From positions 138,171 to 202,170 of the forward strand of contig MNCI01033307.1 of the NCBI GenBank assembly GCA_015680685.1: DNA of 64,000 bases. The letters are read 5' to 3'. Position 1 is the first letter of the stretch. The number at the start of each line of letters is the position of its first letter. The translations under genes were made by a program, and so were the position numbers. Below are positions 31,341 through 43,559 of this stretch, piece by piece. The stretch is from Gnetum montanum. Taxonomy: Eukaryota > Streptophyta > Gnetopsida > Gnetales > Gnetaceae. Under the pieces are notes generated by a model. The model was not told the origin of the DNA, did not search any database, and saw only the letters and a list, made by a program, of their open reading frames with translations.

Positions 31341-32650
31341 AGGTGGGGGCTGTTGGGAATAGGTGGATAGGATGTCTCATAAAAATTTAATACATTTTGA
31401 CCAAGATTTCATCAATAATTATATAATTTGCAAAACACTTAAATAAAAATAGAGTAAAGCACATTTAATATATGAAAAAATGTAATGCAAAGTAAAAACA
31501 AAATGAACAGTTGAAATCAAGATTGATAATGGTTTGGCTTAGGCCTAGTCATTGAAGAACAGTGTTTGTTTCAAGTGTTTCTAGTCTTTCTTTCATAAAA
31601 ATGAGATTTTTAGGTAGGACATATTTAAAATCAAACTCAAATCACAAAGGAAGTTTTAGAATGATTCTTAATGATCTAACAATAAATTAGAGTGCATCCA
31701 ATATAAGCAAGCGCATGTAAATGATATAGAGGTAAAGGAAAAATGGAACTAAGAGATATTTTGGTTTAGCTATTTTTCTTAATCTTTCAAAATGTTCCCA
31801 AAATCTTACTTTAATATTACTTGCTGCTACTAAAATATTGATAGCAATCCAATGATCCATCTCCAGTTGTTCATCAATGGCCAAGAAAGCTATGATGTTC
31901 TTAAATAAATATTCTATCATTGAAAATAAATGACAAAGATTAGTCCTTAATGCTTTGTTTATATGACAACATTCTAGGGATTTTTTGGCCTTTATTGATT
32001 GTATTTTTTGTGATTATTTTCTTAATAAATCAACCTTATTTAAGGTCAATCGATCTTATGATGAATAGTTTTAAAACTTGAATTGTTAGCTCAATTATCC
32101 TACTTGATCTCAATTATCCAGAACTAGGCTTTTGATATTGGTAACTCATCTCAAGTAGGTCAACCTATGAAAAGGTCAATCAACCCCAAAAGTGTGTAAT
32201 TTTTGTTTGCTAATTCTTTCTTAATGTTAGGTTAGTTGACCTATTAATCAGCTAGTTGACCTTACGAGTGATGTATTTTCTTGACACTGAATTTTCTTTG
32301 AACTTAAGTTAGTTGATACATGAAGGGGTTGATCAACCTTAAATAAAGGTAGGTTAACTTTATGAGTGGTATTTTTATAGGTTTTAGAACTTGCCTTAAA
32401 TTTGAGTTGGTCAACCTTACAAGTAATACATGTGACATATTTTCTCATTCCAAGTTATAAATTCAACTAACACTAATCACACTTATTGATCTAATAGTTA
32501 GGTATAATAAATTTAACCCTTTTTGGTCATATCAGGTCTTAGAACTAGGTAACTAAGTTATATCTATAATTAGACATAGGCCACTAATCCCTAGTTGGTT
32601 ATTAGTTACACTACTCAAGTTAGTGTTCTAAGGGGGTAGAAAGGTTATTA
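31340..32650 (+). repeat. Possible LTR starting after a purine tract; GGTCAACC word array
   Basis: GAGGTAGGTGGGGGC at 31336-31350 followed by TGTTGGGAATAGG looks like a PPT/3' LTR junction in plus orientation. At 32040-32420 variants of GGTCAACC/GGTTGACC recur about ten times, often in inverted pairs such as TAGGTCAACCTATG and GTTGATCAACCTTA. The end of the LTR is not determined. Confidence 0.35.
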
Positions 32651-32659
32651 CAAGTTTAG

Positions 32660-34380
32660 GGAATGGAGCCAAATGATTACCAATCCAAAAAATTAGGTAC
32701 TTGAAGAATCAGTTGGCAAATACAACACATGAAAGACTTAAATCAATTTAAGAAGCCACCAAATCATTCAGAAAATATTAACCATCATGGAGTATCATAA
32801 TCTTGTCTCGACAAGGTATATGACACCTACAAGAAGTAAAGAATTAGGAGAAAATCCAAATATAAAGACCACAATATACAATATGCTTGCAAGGTTCCTA
32901 GGTAATGAAAGATAACATATTCTATATCTACCTTGAGCCTTGGATTAGCATGAATACCAATACCCCTATATTCTTATAGAATTAAAAGATTTAAATGCTA
33001 TGTTTATAAAAAGTCCTACCTTGAGAGTTCTTATACTAATTCCAACCCAATCTAAGAAAGTTGGGATATGAATGTATCTATACATGAAAATATTTTTGTG
33101 ATGATTCTTCTTTTAAGCCATATAGGCTAGCCTCTTGTAGGAACCATAACATGGATAGTTATGCAATCTTCTACAAAGAAGCCAAGTTTGAGTTAATATA
33201 AAAGTTCAAATAGAAATTTAAATACATGATTTTCAAATTTCTAGAACTTTGAGTCATTGGAAACTCTAGAGAAGCCACATAGTCTTGACATTAGTACTTA
33301 AAATGCAATCATCAAGAAGATGTGTCTATGTGGTGAACATTCATTTAATTACCAATCGAACATGTCTAGAGATTAGAATTTGTTAAGTATCTTATTTCAT
33401 TAATAAAATTGAGAAAATCTTGAAGTAAAAGCTATTCTTAACCTATACTAGTCTTGACTCAGTATCATTCATCCTCTGTGAAGACTTTAATGTGAAGGTT
33501 GGAAATGTTAAGATATGAAAGTTTGAAATAGTCTTTACTAGAGAAGCTCAATTTGAAGAAGTTATTCCTATCCATTAATCATGTAATCCCTTTGGCCGGT
33601 ATATACTTTACCTACTTCAAACCCCCAGTAGACAAGTTAAATCCTAGAATATAAGAATAAATGATGCTAATAGATAGTGTTCATCAAGAACCATAGTTCA
33701 CTAATTACATTTCCATGATTATTGGTTAACATCATTATTTATCAAGATCATAGATTATAATTTGTATGGTACTTGATTGTTCGAGATTAGAAAGATATTG
33801 GAGTTAATTTCTAAGGAAGAAGTTGAGGAGCAAGGTCAAGCCTTGCCATTCCAAACAAGGTCATTTGGTTATATAGCCCTTAAGGTAGAACTATGACTAC
33901 ATCCATTGATCCCCAAGGTTGAGTAAAATTAGGGAGCTTTCTTAACTTACTTATATTTCTTATTTTTATTTCTATTTATTCATTTAATATATTTCTAAAT
34001 TATGAAAGTAAAATATTTTAGGATGATACAAATAGAAAATGAGGATTTACTCTACGTTCACTTTGGTAACTAGTGATAGAAGATGCACATAGTGTACTCT
34101 AGTTAGGACTGGTAATTGGTGCTTGCTAGATCTTTAATTCACCTCTTGTCATTACCTAGAGATTGAGATAAGCTTTTGACATGATAAGATTTATTTTATT
34201 CAAACATTTTTCTTACTTATGTTTCATTTGTAGATAAGTGGAAGAGCTTTTAAATATTTAATCTTATTAAAAAAGGAAAAAACAAAGCATTGGAGCATTA
34301 GAGCAGTAGTTGATGGAGGAAGCATTAGAGAATGGAGAAAGGGCCTTAATGCAAACTTGTTTAAGGACAAATGAAAGCTA
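32660..34380. other. AT-rich stretch, nothing recognised
   Basis: No frame longer than about 70 codons and no motif I can name. It lies between the LTR-like sequence ending before 32.7 kb and the purine tract at 34382-34392, so it may be internal sequence of the plus-strand element ending at 34859. Confidence 0.3.
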
Positions 34381-34392
34381 AGTGGGGTAGTT

Positions 34393-34859
34393 TGTCATGT
34401 CACCATTCCTAAATGAAGTCATTTCTTAATTTATGATGGTGTCACTTTATAACAAATAATGTAATTATTGTAATAAGATCCAAAAGGAAACATTGTAATA
34501 ATAAGCATGTCTCTTTAGGTGACCTTTGGGGGTTTGACTTAAGGTATTTATACTTATAGATTATGGGTGTTATTAACATGGAGTTACAAAGCTTGTAAAG
34601 ACTCTTGACAAGTGTCAAGTAAAGTGGGACAAAAAGGTGATTGAGCATCCTTTCTAGCTGAGTATAAGTCTAACCATGTTGGTAGTGCTAGATTGCCTCT
34701 AAGGGATATATGCCAAGGGAAGATAACCCTAAGAAACCCTTAGAGCATAACCTAGATACATACATTATTTCCACATTAATAAAATTTCTTTTTCATTTTT
34801 TTATCATTTACTTTATTGCATTAATGACCCATAATGTTGAATCATTGTCATAGTCATCA
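34393..34859 (+). repeat. LTR related to the LTR of G
   Basis: AGTGGGGTAGTT precedes a start TGTCATGTCACCATTCCTAA, which matches the G LTR start in sense orientation. Shared words follow in the same order: GGGGGTTT-ACTTAAG, TATTTATAC, GCCAAGGGAAGA, CTTAGAGCATAACC, AATAAAA and the end AGTCATCA. With a purine run on its left it would be the 3' LTR of a plus-strand relative of G; its 5' half was not found. Confidence 0.5.
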
Positions 34860-34861
34860 TC

Positions 34862-35340
34862 CTAACCTAGAGTTGGCTATATGAATTCTTTTTTTGCCAT
34901 TTATCTCTATAAAGAGATAGATATTTGTTTGCTTGTAGTTTTTTCAAATCATTTTTGATTATTTTTTCACGTCTTCTTTGATCTTCCTTTTGGTGGCTTT
35001 CATGGAACATTGATGTAGCAATCTTTATTTATAGGCTCATTATTTGATCTTGTTAGCACATGTTCAAACCATCTAAGCCACCATTATTGTAGCTTATTAG
35101 AAATAGAAAACACTCTAAGTCTTCCTATGATGTTTGTATTATGTATTTTATCTTTGTTAGTAACATTTAACAACCATTGAAGCATTCACATTTCTAGACC
35201 ACTTGTTTTTTGTTCATGTCTCTTTTGTACAACCTAACATTCAACACCATATAATATATGCATAATGTTAAATGTTATGTATATTTGATATTTGCTTAAC
35301 ATATGGGAACAAAATGTCATACTAAGAGATCCCACTTATA
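34862..35340 (-). pseudogene. 3' end of an RTE-type LINE
   Basis: Minus-strand translation in broken frames gives the C-terminal signature of plant RTE non-LTR retrotransposons: FPYVKQISN...IHNI, YGVEC (about 35250), LEM.MLQWLLNVTNKDKI (about 35185-35130), IIGRLRVFSISNKLQ, WLRWFEHVLTR (about 35070-35040), PPKGRSKKT (about 34995-34970) and a final YRDKWQK (about 34905). Stops and frameshifts abound. The RT catalytic region is absent; 5' truncation is usual for LINEs. Confidence 0.75.
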
Positions 35341-35399
35341 TAGTGCCTTTTGGTATTTAATCATACTAATGGATTAGGTACTCATGCTCCCCTATCGTT

Positions 35400-35625
35400 C
35401 TTATGCTTGAATTATCTTCCTTCTTTAACTAGTGATAGATAACTCAAGTGGGTTGCTCATTATCTTATTAGGTAAGAGGTTGCCAATTCAAGTAATTTAA
35501 AGCATCATTATATTTTCCTATATCTTCTAAAAGTATCATGATGGCTATATGTCTTGGAGTGTACTTAATAGTCATTCTTATAGTTTCTGACACCCTTCCT
35601 TCTCTCTTCTTTAACATAATTATTT
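35400..35625 (+). repeat. Dispersed repeat, SINE-like (copy 1)
   Basis: TGATAGATAACTCAAGTGGG (A-box-like) is followed by AGCATCATTATATTTTCCTA, CTTCTAAAAGTA, GGCTATATGTCTTGGAGTGT and AGTCATTCTT. The same order of words occurs at 48250-48440 and 48650-48780. Probably a tRNA-derived SINE with a conserved 3' half. Confidence 0.45.
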
Positions 35626-35639
35626 TCTTTTCTTATAAA

Positions 35640-37759
35640 GCCTTGGAATCCTTGATGACATTTTAAAGTTCTTTTATGATGCTTTGAACTTTCTTAGCAT
35701 CCACATTGTCATGGTAATGAGTCAAGTTTGAAATATTAAAAATAAAAGAAATTGCAAAATCATTAGATAACAAAATTTCATAGGCATTATTATTGATTTT
35801 TTCCTTAATTTAAATAGCCCAATATTTATTACTTTTAATTACAAAATATTTATTACCGTTAATTGTTCCATTTTCATGTGAATCCAAACATAATCATTCC
35901 TATTGGTTATCTATAATTTCTTATAAATAACTAATAGAAATGCTATGAACCCAAGGAGTAGGATTTCATCTTAGTTTAATGAAATAATAAAAATAGTTGG
36001 TTAAAAGCATAATGATAATAGGATATTATAGTGTAACAAAATTTCCTATAACATGTAATTATAATGAAATAAAAATAGAAAAAATTAGAAGTTAAAATAA
36101 CAAATAAAAGATAAAAGCCAAAAAATAAAATAAATTACATAAATGAAAGTACGTGAGAAGAGAATCCAACAACACTTATTTAGCATTAAATAGACATATG
36201 AAGACAAAGTTATTTTCATTTGAACTTTATAAATAAGAAAGTATATTTGATATCAAAATAATAGCATCCATTAAAATAATAATATATATTAAAATAAAAT
36301 TTTTTCCAAACATATTACACAAGCAAAAATGAAAGATGATCTTTACAACATCCGAAATAAGATGGCAAATATGGAATGTTCATAATTATAATATTTTATT
36401 TTTCGCTTGAAATTTCCAAAAGTTGTACATAATTCATACTTACAAAAATAAAAAATAAACAAAAATTATTTTTAGATTATAAAAGTTTCATCTTTAACAA
36501 AGCTAAATTATTTTTCATCATAGCTTCCTTTTTCGACTTTTACTTAGGTATTCTAGGCTTTCTACATTAAAAAGCAAGAGGAGTCAAAATGCTTTTGGTA
36601 AGAAATATTATTTAAATTTTCTATTCATGGAGCAAATAAGGTTGTACGTGAAAGATATAAGGAATTTGATTAAGAAAAGCATTTAATTAAATATTTTTAA
36701 ATATTCCAAAATCTAAAAATATCACAAATGTTCTAAAGTCCAAATACTTTATGCTTATTCTAGGAATCTGCAAAGGAGAAGGATTGGTATAACTTTATTG
36801 TTAATAAATGAATAGGTCTTGGTATAATTTCATTATTAACATCGAACTACCTTGCATGATCCAAAACAAGTCCCTTATGATTGGGTGTTAACAATAGCCT
36901 TACTGCTTACTGCTAACATTATTGACAACCAACCATGGCTCATGTCTTGAAAGGTCAGACCTTGACTTTCTTATCATATACTATTAGACTTAATCGCTTA
37001 ATGCCATGTTCTTGGATGAATCCTCAACTGCACATGAACTTACATAATTAAATCCAAAGTAGGAAATTTATCATAACCCTTCCTTTCTTGGGGTGGGGTC
37101 TATTAAGGAGCACCTCACTATTGCATGCAAATTGAAACATCTCATAGATATGTGGTTCTCATTATCAACTAACAAAATCCAATCCCAAAATAAAATTTTT
37201 TCATGTTTTCTTTTTCAAATTTTTTTTACAATAACTATAAATTTTATGAACTTCTATCTTGCACCAAGGATTAATAAAAAGTAGTCATAAAATATTGAAG
37301 AAACATGTTTAGGAAAATTGCTTCATAATACATAAAATTTATCAACAATATAAAAAGTAATTTGAATAGAGTTTTAATATAGTTTTCATACAAAGCAATT
37401 CTACTATGATAGAAATTTAGCAAGATATTAGCTTAACAATAAAATTAATAAAATAACATCATAGAATCAAGTAGTAGAAAAGAAACGTACAAAATTCTCT
37501 ATAAAATAGGGTAGCATCATGGCTAGAAAGTTAAATAAGCCTTCATACAAAATTTTTGTATAGCTTTAAAATATCTTTCTTTTTCCAAACCCCCATAATT
37601 TCCTCTATTTTCATTCTAACTGACATGTCTTCAATACCTCCAAATTTATGTGTATCATCAATGAATGGTCAAGACCTATTTAGAGGGTGGGTGGATCACA
37701 TGCAGGAAGTTTCATATCCATGGTACATGTAAGCATCCATGCTTTCTTTTTCTACAATG
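35640..37759. other. AT-rich stretch, nothing recognised
   Basis: Long A/T runs, no frame above about 65 codons, and no transposon motif. ATGGG at 37760-37764 is the left TSD of B. Confidence 0.35.
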
Positions 37760-37764
37760 ATGGG

Positions 37765-38630
37765 TGATGAGCAGTGAGGTACCCTTGTGCCCAACCATAC
37801 GAATCACTAAGGCATTACATGCGATCTGGTCAAATTCCATGGACCTATAGTTATCTCATACACTAGTTCCTCTAGGAAGTGAAACAATGTTGAGAATGTT
37901 CATTGTCTTCCCAACTACACTTGTGAGGCTCAAGAGTATGGTTTAAGTGTAATTGAGGTATATAAATTTTTGTTATTTTATATTTTATGGATGTAATCGC
38001 CTACAATAAGAATAAGGGTAGAGTAGATTGAAAACTAATGTCGATTGTCTATCTAGGCTAACACAAGTAATCGCCCCACTTTCCTGAACACATCCTAAAC
38101 ACATATAGCACTGCTGGGCTACCAAACATTAAGTGTTGCTAGGTTACCAAGTACTATATGAATGCTCGAAGTGGTCATGCTTGTGCTCATTAATTGCTGG
38201 AAATAAATTTCTTAATTAAATGCATTAAAATAAAGAATAGGAAAGTAAAATGCAATAAGGAAAATATTAAGCTATTCTCAATTCTACAAGGATTGTCAAA
38301 AGAGTTAATTTTATTCCCGTCACACTGCTGTGCTTAGGTACATCAGTGCTCAAACAAAGAACCATACACACTTTAGACTCCTTTTGTGGGCACTCAGAAA
38401 ATATTCTAACTCTAAGGAAAATAAACTATAAGAGCTTCACTACTTTGACTAGAAAATCTAAACTATCATGATGAAAACTAGAGCCCAGGCGTGGTATTTA
38501 TAGACTTGGGGTATATACCCTGATGTCAAACATTCGATGTCGGATCTAGGCCCTGATGTTGCGTAGGCAACATCGTGGCCCTAATTTTGCATACTTGATG
38601 TCATGGCTGACACAAAATGGTGATTCATCA
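37765..38630 (-). repeat. 3' LTR of B
   Basis: 866 bp, ends TGATGAGCAG and GATTCATCA. TATAAATA complement at 38495-38502. To its right lies the B-type array, including the perfect 8-bp inverted repeat GATGTTGC-GTAG-GCAACATC and CGATGTCGGATC words. A doubled GGGCTACCAA/AGGTTACCAA motif lies at about 38125-38150. Confidence 0.9.
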
Positions 38631-38640
38631 TACCCCCACA
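38631..38640 (-). promoter_or_regulatory. Polypurine tract of B
   Basis: TACCCCCACA on the plus strand directly follows the 3' LTR; GTGGGGGTA in element sense. Confidence 0.8.
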
Positions 38641-38872
38641 AATGAATAAAAACTCATCCTCAAGTGAAGAAGAGGAGGAACAAGTTCTTCACAGAACATA
38701 TTGGGTAGCTATGGGATTATTGACTGACATTACAAGTTGACTTAGATAAAATAGACAGACGTTGAGTGCCCAAATGTACGGAATTACAATTTTTATAATA
38801 TTGGATGTTCATGAGTAGAGGAGTGAACACCTTGGAGAATATTGACATCCAACATCTCTTTGGTGGAAGAAG

Positions 38873-38875
<3 letters not shown>

Positions 38876-38927
<52 letters not shown>
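38876..38927. repeat. (GA)n microsatellite
   Basis: About 26 uninterrupted GA units, followed by an ambiguous base at 38933. It is responsible for the Leu-Ser run in a minus-strand frame, which is not a gene. Confidence 0.95.
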
Positions 38928-38932
<5 letters not shown>

Positions 38933-39630
38933 NAATTTAAAAAAGTTCAATACAAGAAAATATTTGAAGAGGGTATAAGAATTCACAATAATTAAAAGAA
39001 AAGTTCACTGAAAAATATTGTGAAAATGTGCACAATTGGATGTCATTGATGGGGTAAACAAAAAAAGAATTTGATTGTAAAAATGTCTAAGGGTAAAGAA
39101 CTTAACTAACCCAACCAAAAGATATGCAAGTGGGTCCTCCCTAAAGCAGGCATAGGCCTTTTATGCCCTTGCATAACTTCAAACCAAAGAGTCCATGGGC
39201 TTTGCGAATGACTAATGTTTATAGAAGGTTAAGTACAAAAACCTAAAAGTAACTAACTAAGACTTCTGACATATCAAACCAGGACATTGAACCAAAACAT
39301 GAAACTGGCAGTGAGGTGGAACATGGAAAACATAGATGGATAAAAGAGAGGGAATGGAATGGAGTTCCTAATTACGATCACATGAAGTCCCTTATGGATT
39401 TTGTGGTTAAATGACTTGATAGGATCCATCCTTAGTCCAGACCAAAACTAACCACTTTCAGTGACTTTGCATCAACATTCTAAGACCAATCCATCCCCTC
39501 AGACACAAGAGTGCTCCCACAGAACAACCACTATTTCAAATTAGAGAAGAAGTAGGAAGTAAGGAAGGGCCTTAGTTAGAGGAGACGAGTCCCATAACCA
39601 GTGCTTGTAGCCTGTTTATTCTGTCTAAGG

Positions 39631-39847
39631 GGTGTGCTTTGAATTTCCATTGTTTTTTTTGAAATGGGAACCACACCATGCAAAGACACATGCATTTCTA
39701 TTGTCCAAGGGTGGTGCTTTGAATCCTCATCATTTTTTCCTTCCTTTTTTTTGATGAGAACCACACCATGTGAGGACATATGCATTTATTTTATTTGAGG
39801 GGTGTGCTTTTAATTCTCATCATTTTTTTTCTAATGAGAACCACACC
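39631..39847 (-). repeat. Three tandem stem-loops in the B spacer
   Basis: Units at 39631-39677, 39711-39767 and 39801-39847, 80 and 90 bases apart. Each is bounded by GGTG(T)G-like and CCACACC arms and has an inner stem around a T-rich loop. The inner arms are TTTCCATT/AAATGGGAA in unit 1, CTCATCA/TGATGAG in unit 2 and CTCAT/ATGAG in unit 3: the sequence changes but pairing stays. Confidence 0.65.
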
Positions 39848-40689
39848 ATGCAAGGACTTATTCAACTTCCTTTATTGATTGGCACAGAATGGTAAGAAAT
39901 TCATGGAAACACACATGCACCAAGGCAAATAGAAAAGTACAAAGAATACAGAATCCCCTTGAAGCCACACCCTATCAAACCTTTAAATCCTTCTAAATTT
40001 TAGAAACTACCAAAGTCACAAATTTATTAAAGTTTTATTAATGAAAAAGGAACTACATGTTTCCAAAATAAGAAAAACCATAGAGTTTGTGGATGGGTGG
40101 ATGTTGTGGACTCACTGTCTGTTACATCAAAAGAAACCATGTCCTAATTATTCGTAACAAAATTCAAAGCTAGAAATGAGACACCAATAATCAAATACAA
40201 AAATAGTACATACCATCATCAAGTAACGCATTACCAATGTACCTAGTAGTTATTAACAAAAAGTTAGAAAATCACATCAAATAAAGGAAAATATAGAAGA
40301 AAGTGTAAATTATTCAAGAAATATCAAATGTACTAACAATGGTGCAAAAAAAAAGTTAGAAAAGATTAATAACATAAAAACAAAAAGATGTAAAATAAAG
40401 AACATCTAAAATAAAAAGTTGTAAAATGAAAAATGTGTAAAACAAAAAAGTTGAAAAATTGAGGAGCTACTTGAATGGTTAGCATGGTTGGCCATCTCCC
40501 CCATGACTAAGTTGAAAGGAGGAGATCCGAAATATGGAGCTTGGTTGTCCATCGGATGAGATACTTATTGTGTTAGTTGGCATATGCTCATGAAAAGGCT
40601 TAATTTGTTGGATGTTGACTAGTTATTTCTTGTTTGGGCTCTTAGGTTTATAGATCATCATGGCCCCCAAAGGAAAAGTTTCATAAATG

Positions 40690-41760
40690 ATATAAGGTCA
40701 TTTCCACAACATCTAGAACTTAGTTCATGAGGTATGTGAGTGGGGTTCTAGTAGAGAACCTTCTCCTAGTTGAAATTTAACTTTTCTAAATTTTAGGTCA
40801 TGATGCTTTTTGTTATAAGCCTTGTGCAAATCATTAGATGATAAGGCCACTAATTGATTTTCATCTAGCAGGTTGAGATTCATTAGTCTTTCTTTTTGGG
40901 CTAGACTTAGGTCAAGGTCAAGCTCACAAGCCATTGAAAGTGTATAGAGTTCAGATTGAATAGGAAGTATTGATAGTTTGCCGTACACAAGCTCATAGGG
41001 AGAGTAGCCTATAGGAAGTTTCCAAGTTGAGCAGTAGGCCCAAAGGGCATCGTTGAGTTTTGTGCTCCAGTCCTTCCTATACTTGCTAATAGTTCTTATT
41101 AGTATTCTTGTGATTTCCCTATTGGTAACCTTAGCTTGACCATTAGCTTGGGGATGGTAAGGTGTTGTGAGTTTGTGTTCAACCCCCAAGCATTGCATGA
41201 GATTTCGAAAAGTAGTGCCTATAAAATGAGTTCCATTGTCAGAAGTTAATGCATGTGGCACATCAAACCTATGTACAACATTTTTTTGTACAAATTGAGT
41301 AGCAGTAGAAGATGTATAGTCAATGATGGATATTACTTCTACCCATTTCATACAATAGTCAACAGTGACTATGATATACATCTTTTCATTTGACATCAGC
41401 GTGATGAGACCCATGAAATTAATGCCCCAAATGATGAATGGTTCTCAAGGTTGAATCCATTGTTGAGGTCCCTCCATTCAAGTAGTCATTACACCATCTC
41501 ATTGGCATCATTCACAAGAGTGGATGAAATGGTGAGCATGCCTAAAGAGTGTTGGCCAATAGTGCCCTGCCATGAGGATTTTGATGGCCATGCGTCTCCT
41601 AGCATAGTGTCCTCCACAAAGACCTTCATGAGCATCTTGGAGAATGCATAGTTGATTGGCATCATGGACATACCAATGAATTAGGCCTTTGGCACACACC
41701 TTGTAGAGATGCCTATTGATATCCATGAAGTGCTTTACTTGGTGAAGAAACTATTGTTTC
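40690..41760 (-). pseudogene. Integrase of B
   Basis: The zinc-binding region lies at about 41700-41500 (LQDAHEGLCGGHYA...MAIKILMAGHYWP, with the CX2C pair broken). The catalytic core is an open frame of 229 codons (41414-40725) with the DDE residues visible: TVDYCMKWVEV (first Asp), TSDNGTHF (second Asp), and Glu in KVTNREITRIL after YHPQANGQA. The C-terminal part (LDENQLVAL, then KKHHDLKFRKVKFQLGEG) follows; the frame then breaks near 40740. It would insert the cDNA. This is the least damaged coding piece in the window. Confidence 0.85.
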
Positions 41761-41769
41761 CTTCGGTGG

Positions 41770-42320
41770 TCTAACCCTTGTGGCATCTCCTGAGTGAGAA
41801 GATAGGTGAGAATGTTATCATACCATTTTGGCTCATTGGGCATTTTTTTAGTTGTTTCTCTAACAAAGAGGAGTTCGTCTTGAAATGAATTAGATAATGG
41901 ATTTTTGTCCTCTTTGTCATCCCATTGCAATTGAAACAAGTGATCAATGATGACATTTTCAATGCCCTTTCGATCTATCATTATAAGATCAAATTCCTAC
42001 AAGATCACTAGCCACCATATGAGATGGGGGCTTATCGTTGGCTTGTTCATTAGGAAGCAGATGACATTGTGGTCTTTGTGCACAAACATCTTGTATCTAA
42101 GCACATAATGCCTAAAATTCTCTAGAGCAAACACCACCACCATAAATTCTTTTTTTGTAGTGGTGTAGTTCAATTATGCACCCATAATGCTTTGGTTAGA
42201 GTAGTGGATGTAGTATGGATGTTTCTTGTTATCTAACTATGTTAGCATAGCTCCTAAAGCATAATTGAATGCATCCATGATGATGTGAAATGGTTTTGAC
42301 TAGTCCAGTGCTTGTAGGAT
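41770..42320 (-). pseudogene. RNase H and connection region of B
   Basis: KPFHIIMDAFNYALGAML (about 42297-42245, first Asp kept), TTKKEFMVVVFALENFRHY (about 42165-42110), VHKDHNVICFLMNKP (Asp kept, about 42090-42045), then EFDLIMIDRKGIENVIID and HLFQLQWDD (about 41995-41920). The last stretch corresponds to the NxVADHLSRL signature of Athila/Tat. At least two stops. Confidence 0.75.
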
Positions 42321-42599
42321 TGGGGTTGCTACAAGCTTTTCCTTTAGTTGTTGGAATGCTTTCTCACACTCTGTGGTCCAGAAAAAGGGAGCATCTTTCT
42401 TTGTTAGCTCAACCAATAGCTTTGTGATCTTAGAGAAATTCTGTATGAGTTGTTGGTAGTAGCCAATGTGTCCAAGGAATGGTTGAACATCTTTAACTAT
42501 TTTTGGTTGGTGGGTTATTCCTTGGATGACCCTTATTTTTTTAGTATCCACCTTAATTCCTACTTGCGATATTTTGTGCCTTAATACAATGCCCTCTTG

Positions 42600-43230
42600 G
42601 ACCATGAGGTGAATTTTCTGCCAATTGAGCTACAAGTTAGTTTTAACACATCATTTCAGCACTTGCTCAAGGTGGTCCAAGGCTTGCTCAGATGTTGCTA
42701 CATAGGTGGAGAAGTCATCCATGAAGACTTCTACACCACTACCGATTTGTTGTTGAAAGATTCTTAGGACTAGGCATTGAAATGTGGTAGGCACATTGGA
42801 TAGACCAATCAACATTTTATGAGATGTAAAAGTCCCCCAGGGACTTGTTAATGTTGTCCTTGCTTGGTCCTCTGGTGCAATTTGGATTTGGTTATATCCA
42901 CTATAACCATCTACGAAGCTGTAGTAGCAATGCCCTAATATTGTGTTGAGCACCTGGTCAACAAATGGCAATAGAAAGTGATCCTTGAATGTTTCCATAT
43001 TCAACAGCTTGAAATCAATGTAGACCTACCACATACCACCTTTCTTTGGTACAGTTAGGAGTAAACTAACCCACTTGCTATTTGCAATGGGATAGATGAA
43101 CCTCACCTTGAGGAGTTGCTCGATTTCCTCCTTGATGATTTGCTTCAATTTCGGGTTCAACTGCTGTTGTGTCTATCCTTTTGGCTTCATGACCGAGTTG
43201 GTGTAAATGTGATGCTAGCATATCCTAGGA
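42600..43230 (-). pseudogene. Reverse transcriptase of B
   Basis: Upstream words NPKLKQIIKEEIEQLL-like and KKGGMW at about 43165-43040, then an open frame of 117 codons (43004-42651): ETFKDHFLLPFVDQVLN, YYSFVDGYSGYNQIQIAP, WGTFTSHKMLIGLSNVP and the catalytic FMDDFS (about 42725-42705). The thumb follows (42605-42300: SQVGIKVDTKKIRVIQG, FLGHIGYYQQLIQNFSKI). The motif reads FMDD instead of YVDD/YMDD, common in Athila-type elements. Confidence 0.85.
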
Positions 43231-43559
43231 TTAATTCTTGTGAGTTTAGGATATAACTAAGCAAAGGCTATTGACCATATTTCAACTACTTTCAACAACA
43301 TCTCTTTCTATTCTGGAGCAAGTCTTGCATTGATTATAATTGGCTTCTTATTTTTCAAAAATACACATTCCATTCTAGTTGGTAACATTTTTAGTTCAAG
43401 GGGTTGTTGCTTGATGTTCTTTGGAATTTCCAACTCTCTCCAATAGGTATCATTATTTGCATCATCAGAGAGTTGGTGATGAACTTACTGAAGTTCATCC
43501 ATGCTCATGACATATTCACATGTTAGGCTCTCAGCTGGTTCTATGCATAGTGTGCTACT

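Larger units (their letters stand above)
38641..40480 (-). other. 3' UTR and spacer of B
   Basis: Begins with the 3'-UTR words shared with A and C (AAACTCATCCTCAAGTG; GGGATTATTGACT). Then come the microsatellite, the LWGGPTC block (about 39125-39190), the block shared with A, D and E1 (39361-39590), three stem-loops (39631-39847) and A-rich sequence up to the end of pol. TTAGTCATGGGGGAGATGG (element sense, about 40513-40495) resembles the terminal PPT. Confidence 0.6.

Noticed and set aside
38717-38986. 89-codon minus-strand frame with a Leu-Ser run
   Set aside because: Produced by the (GA)n microsatellite and containing an ambiguous base.
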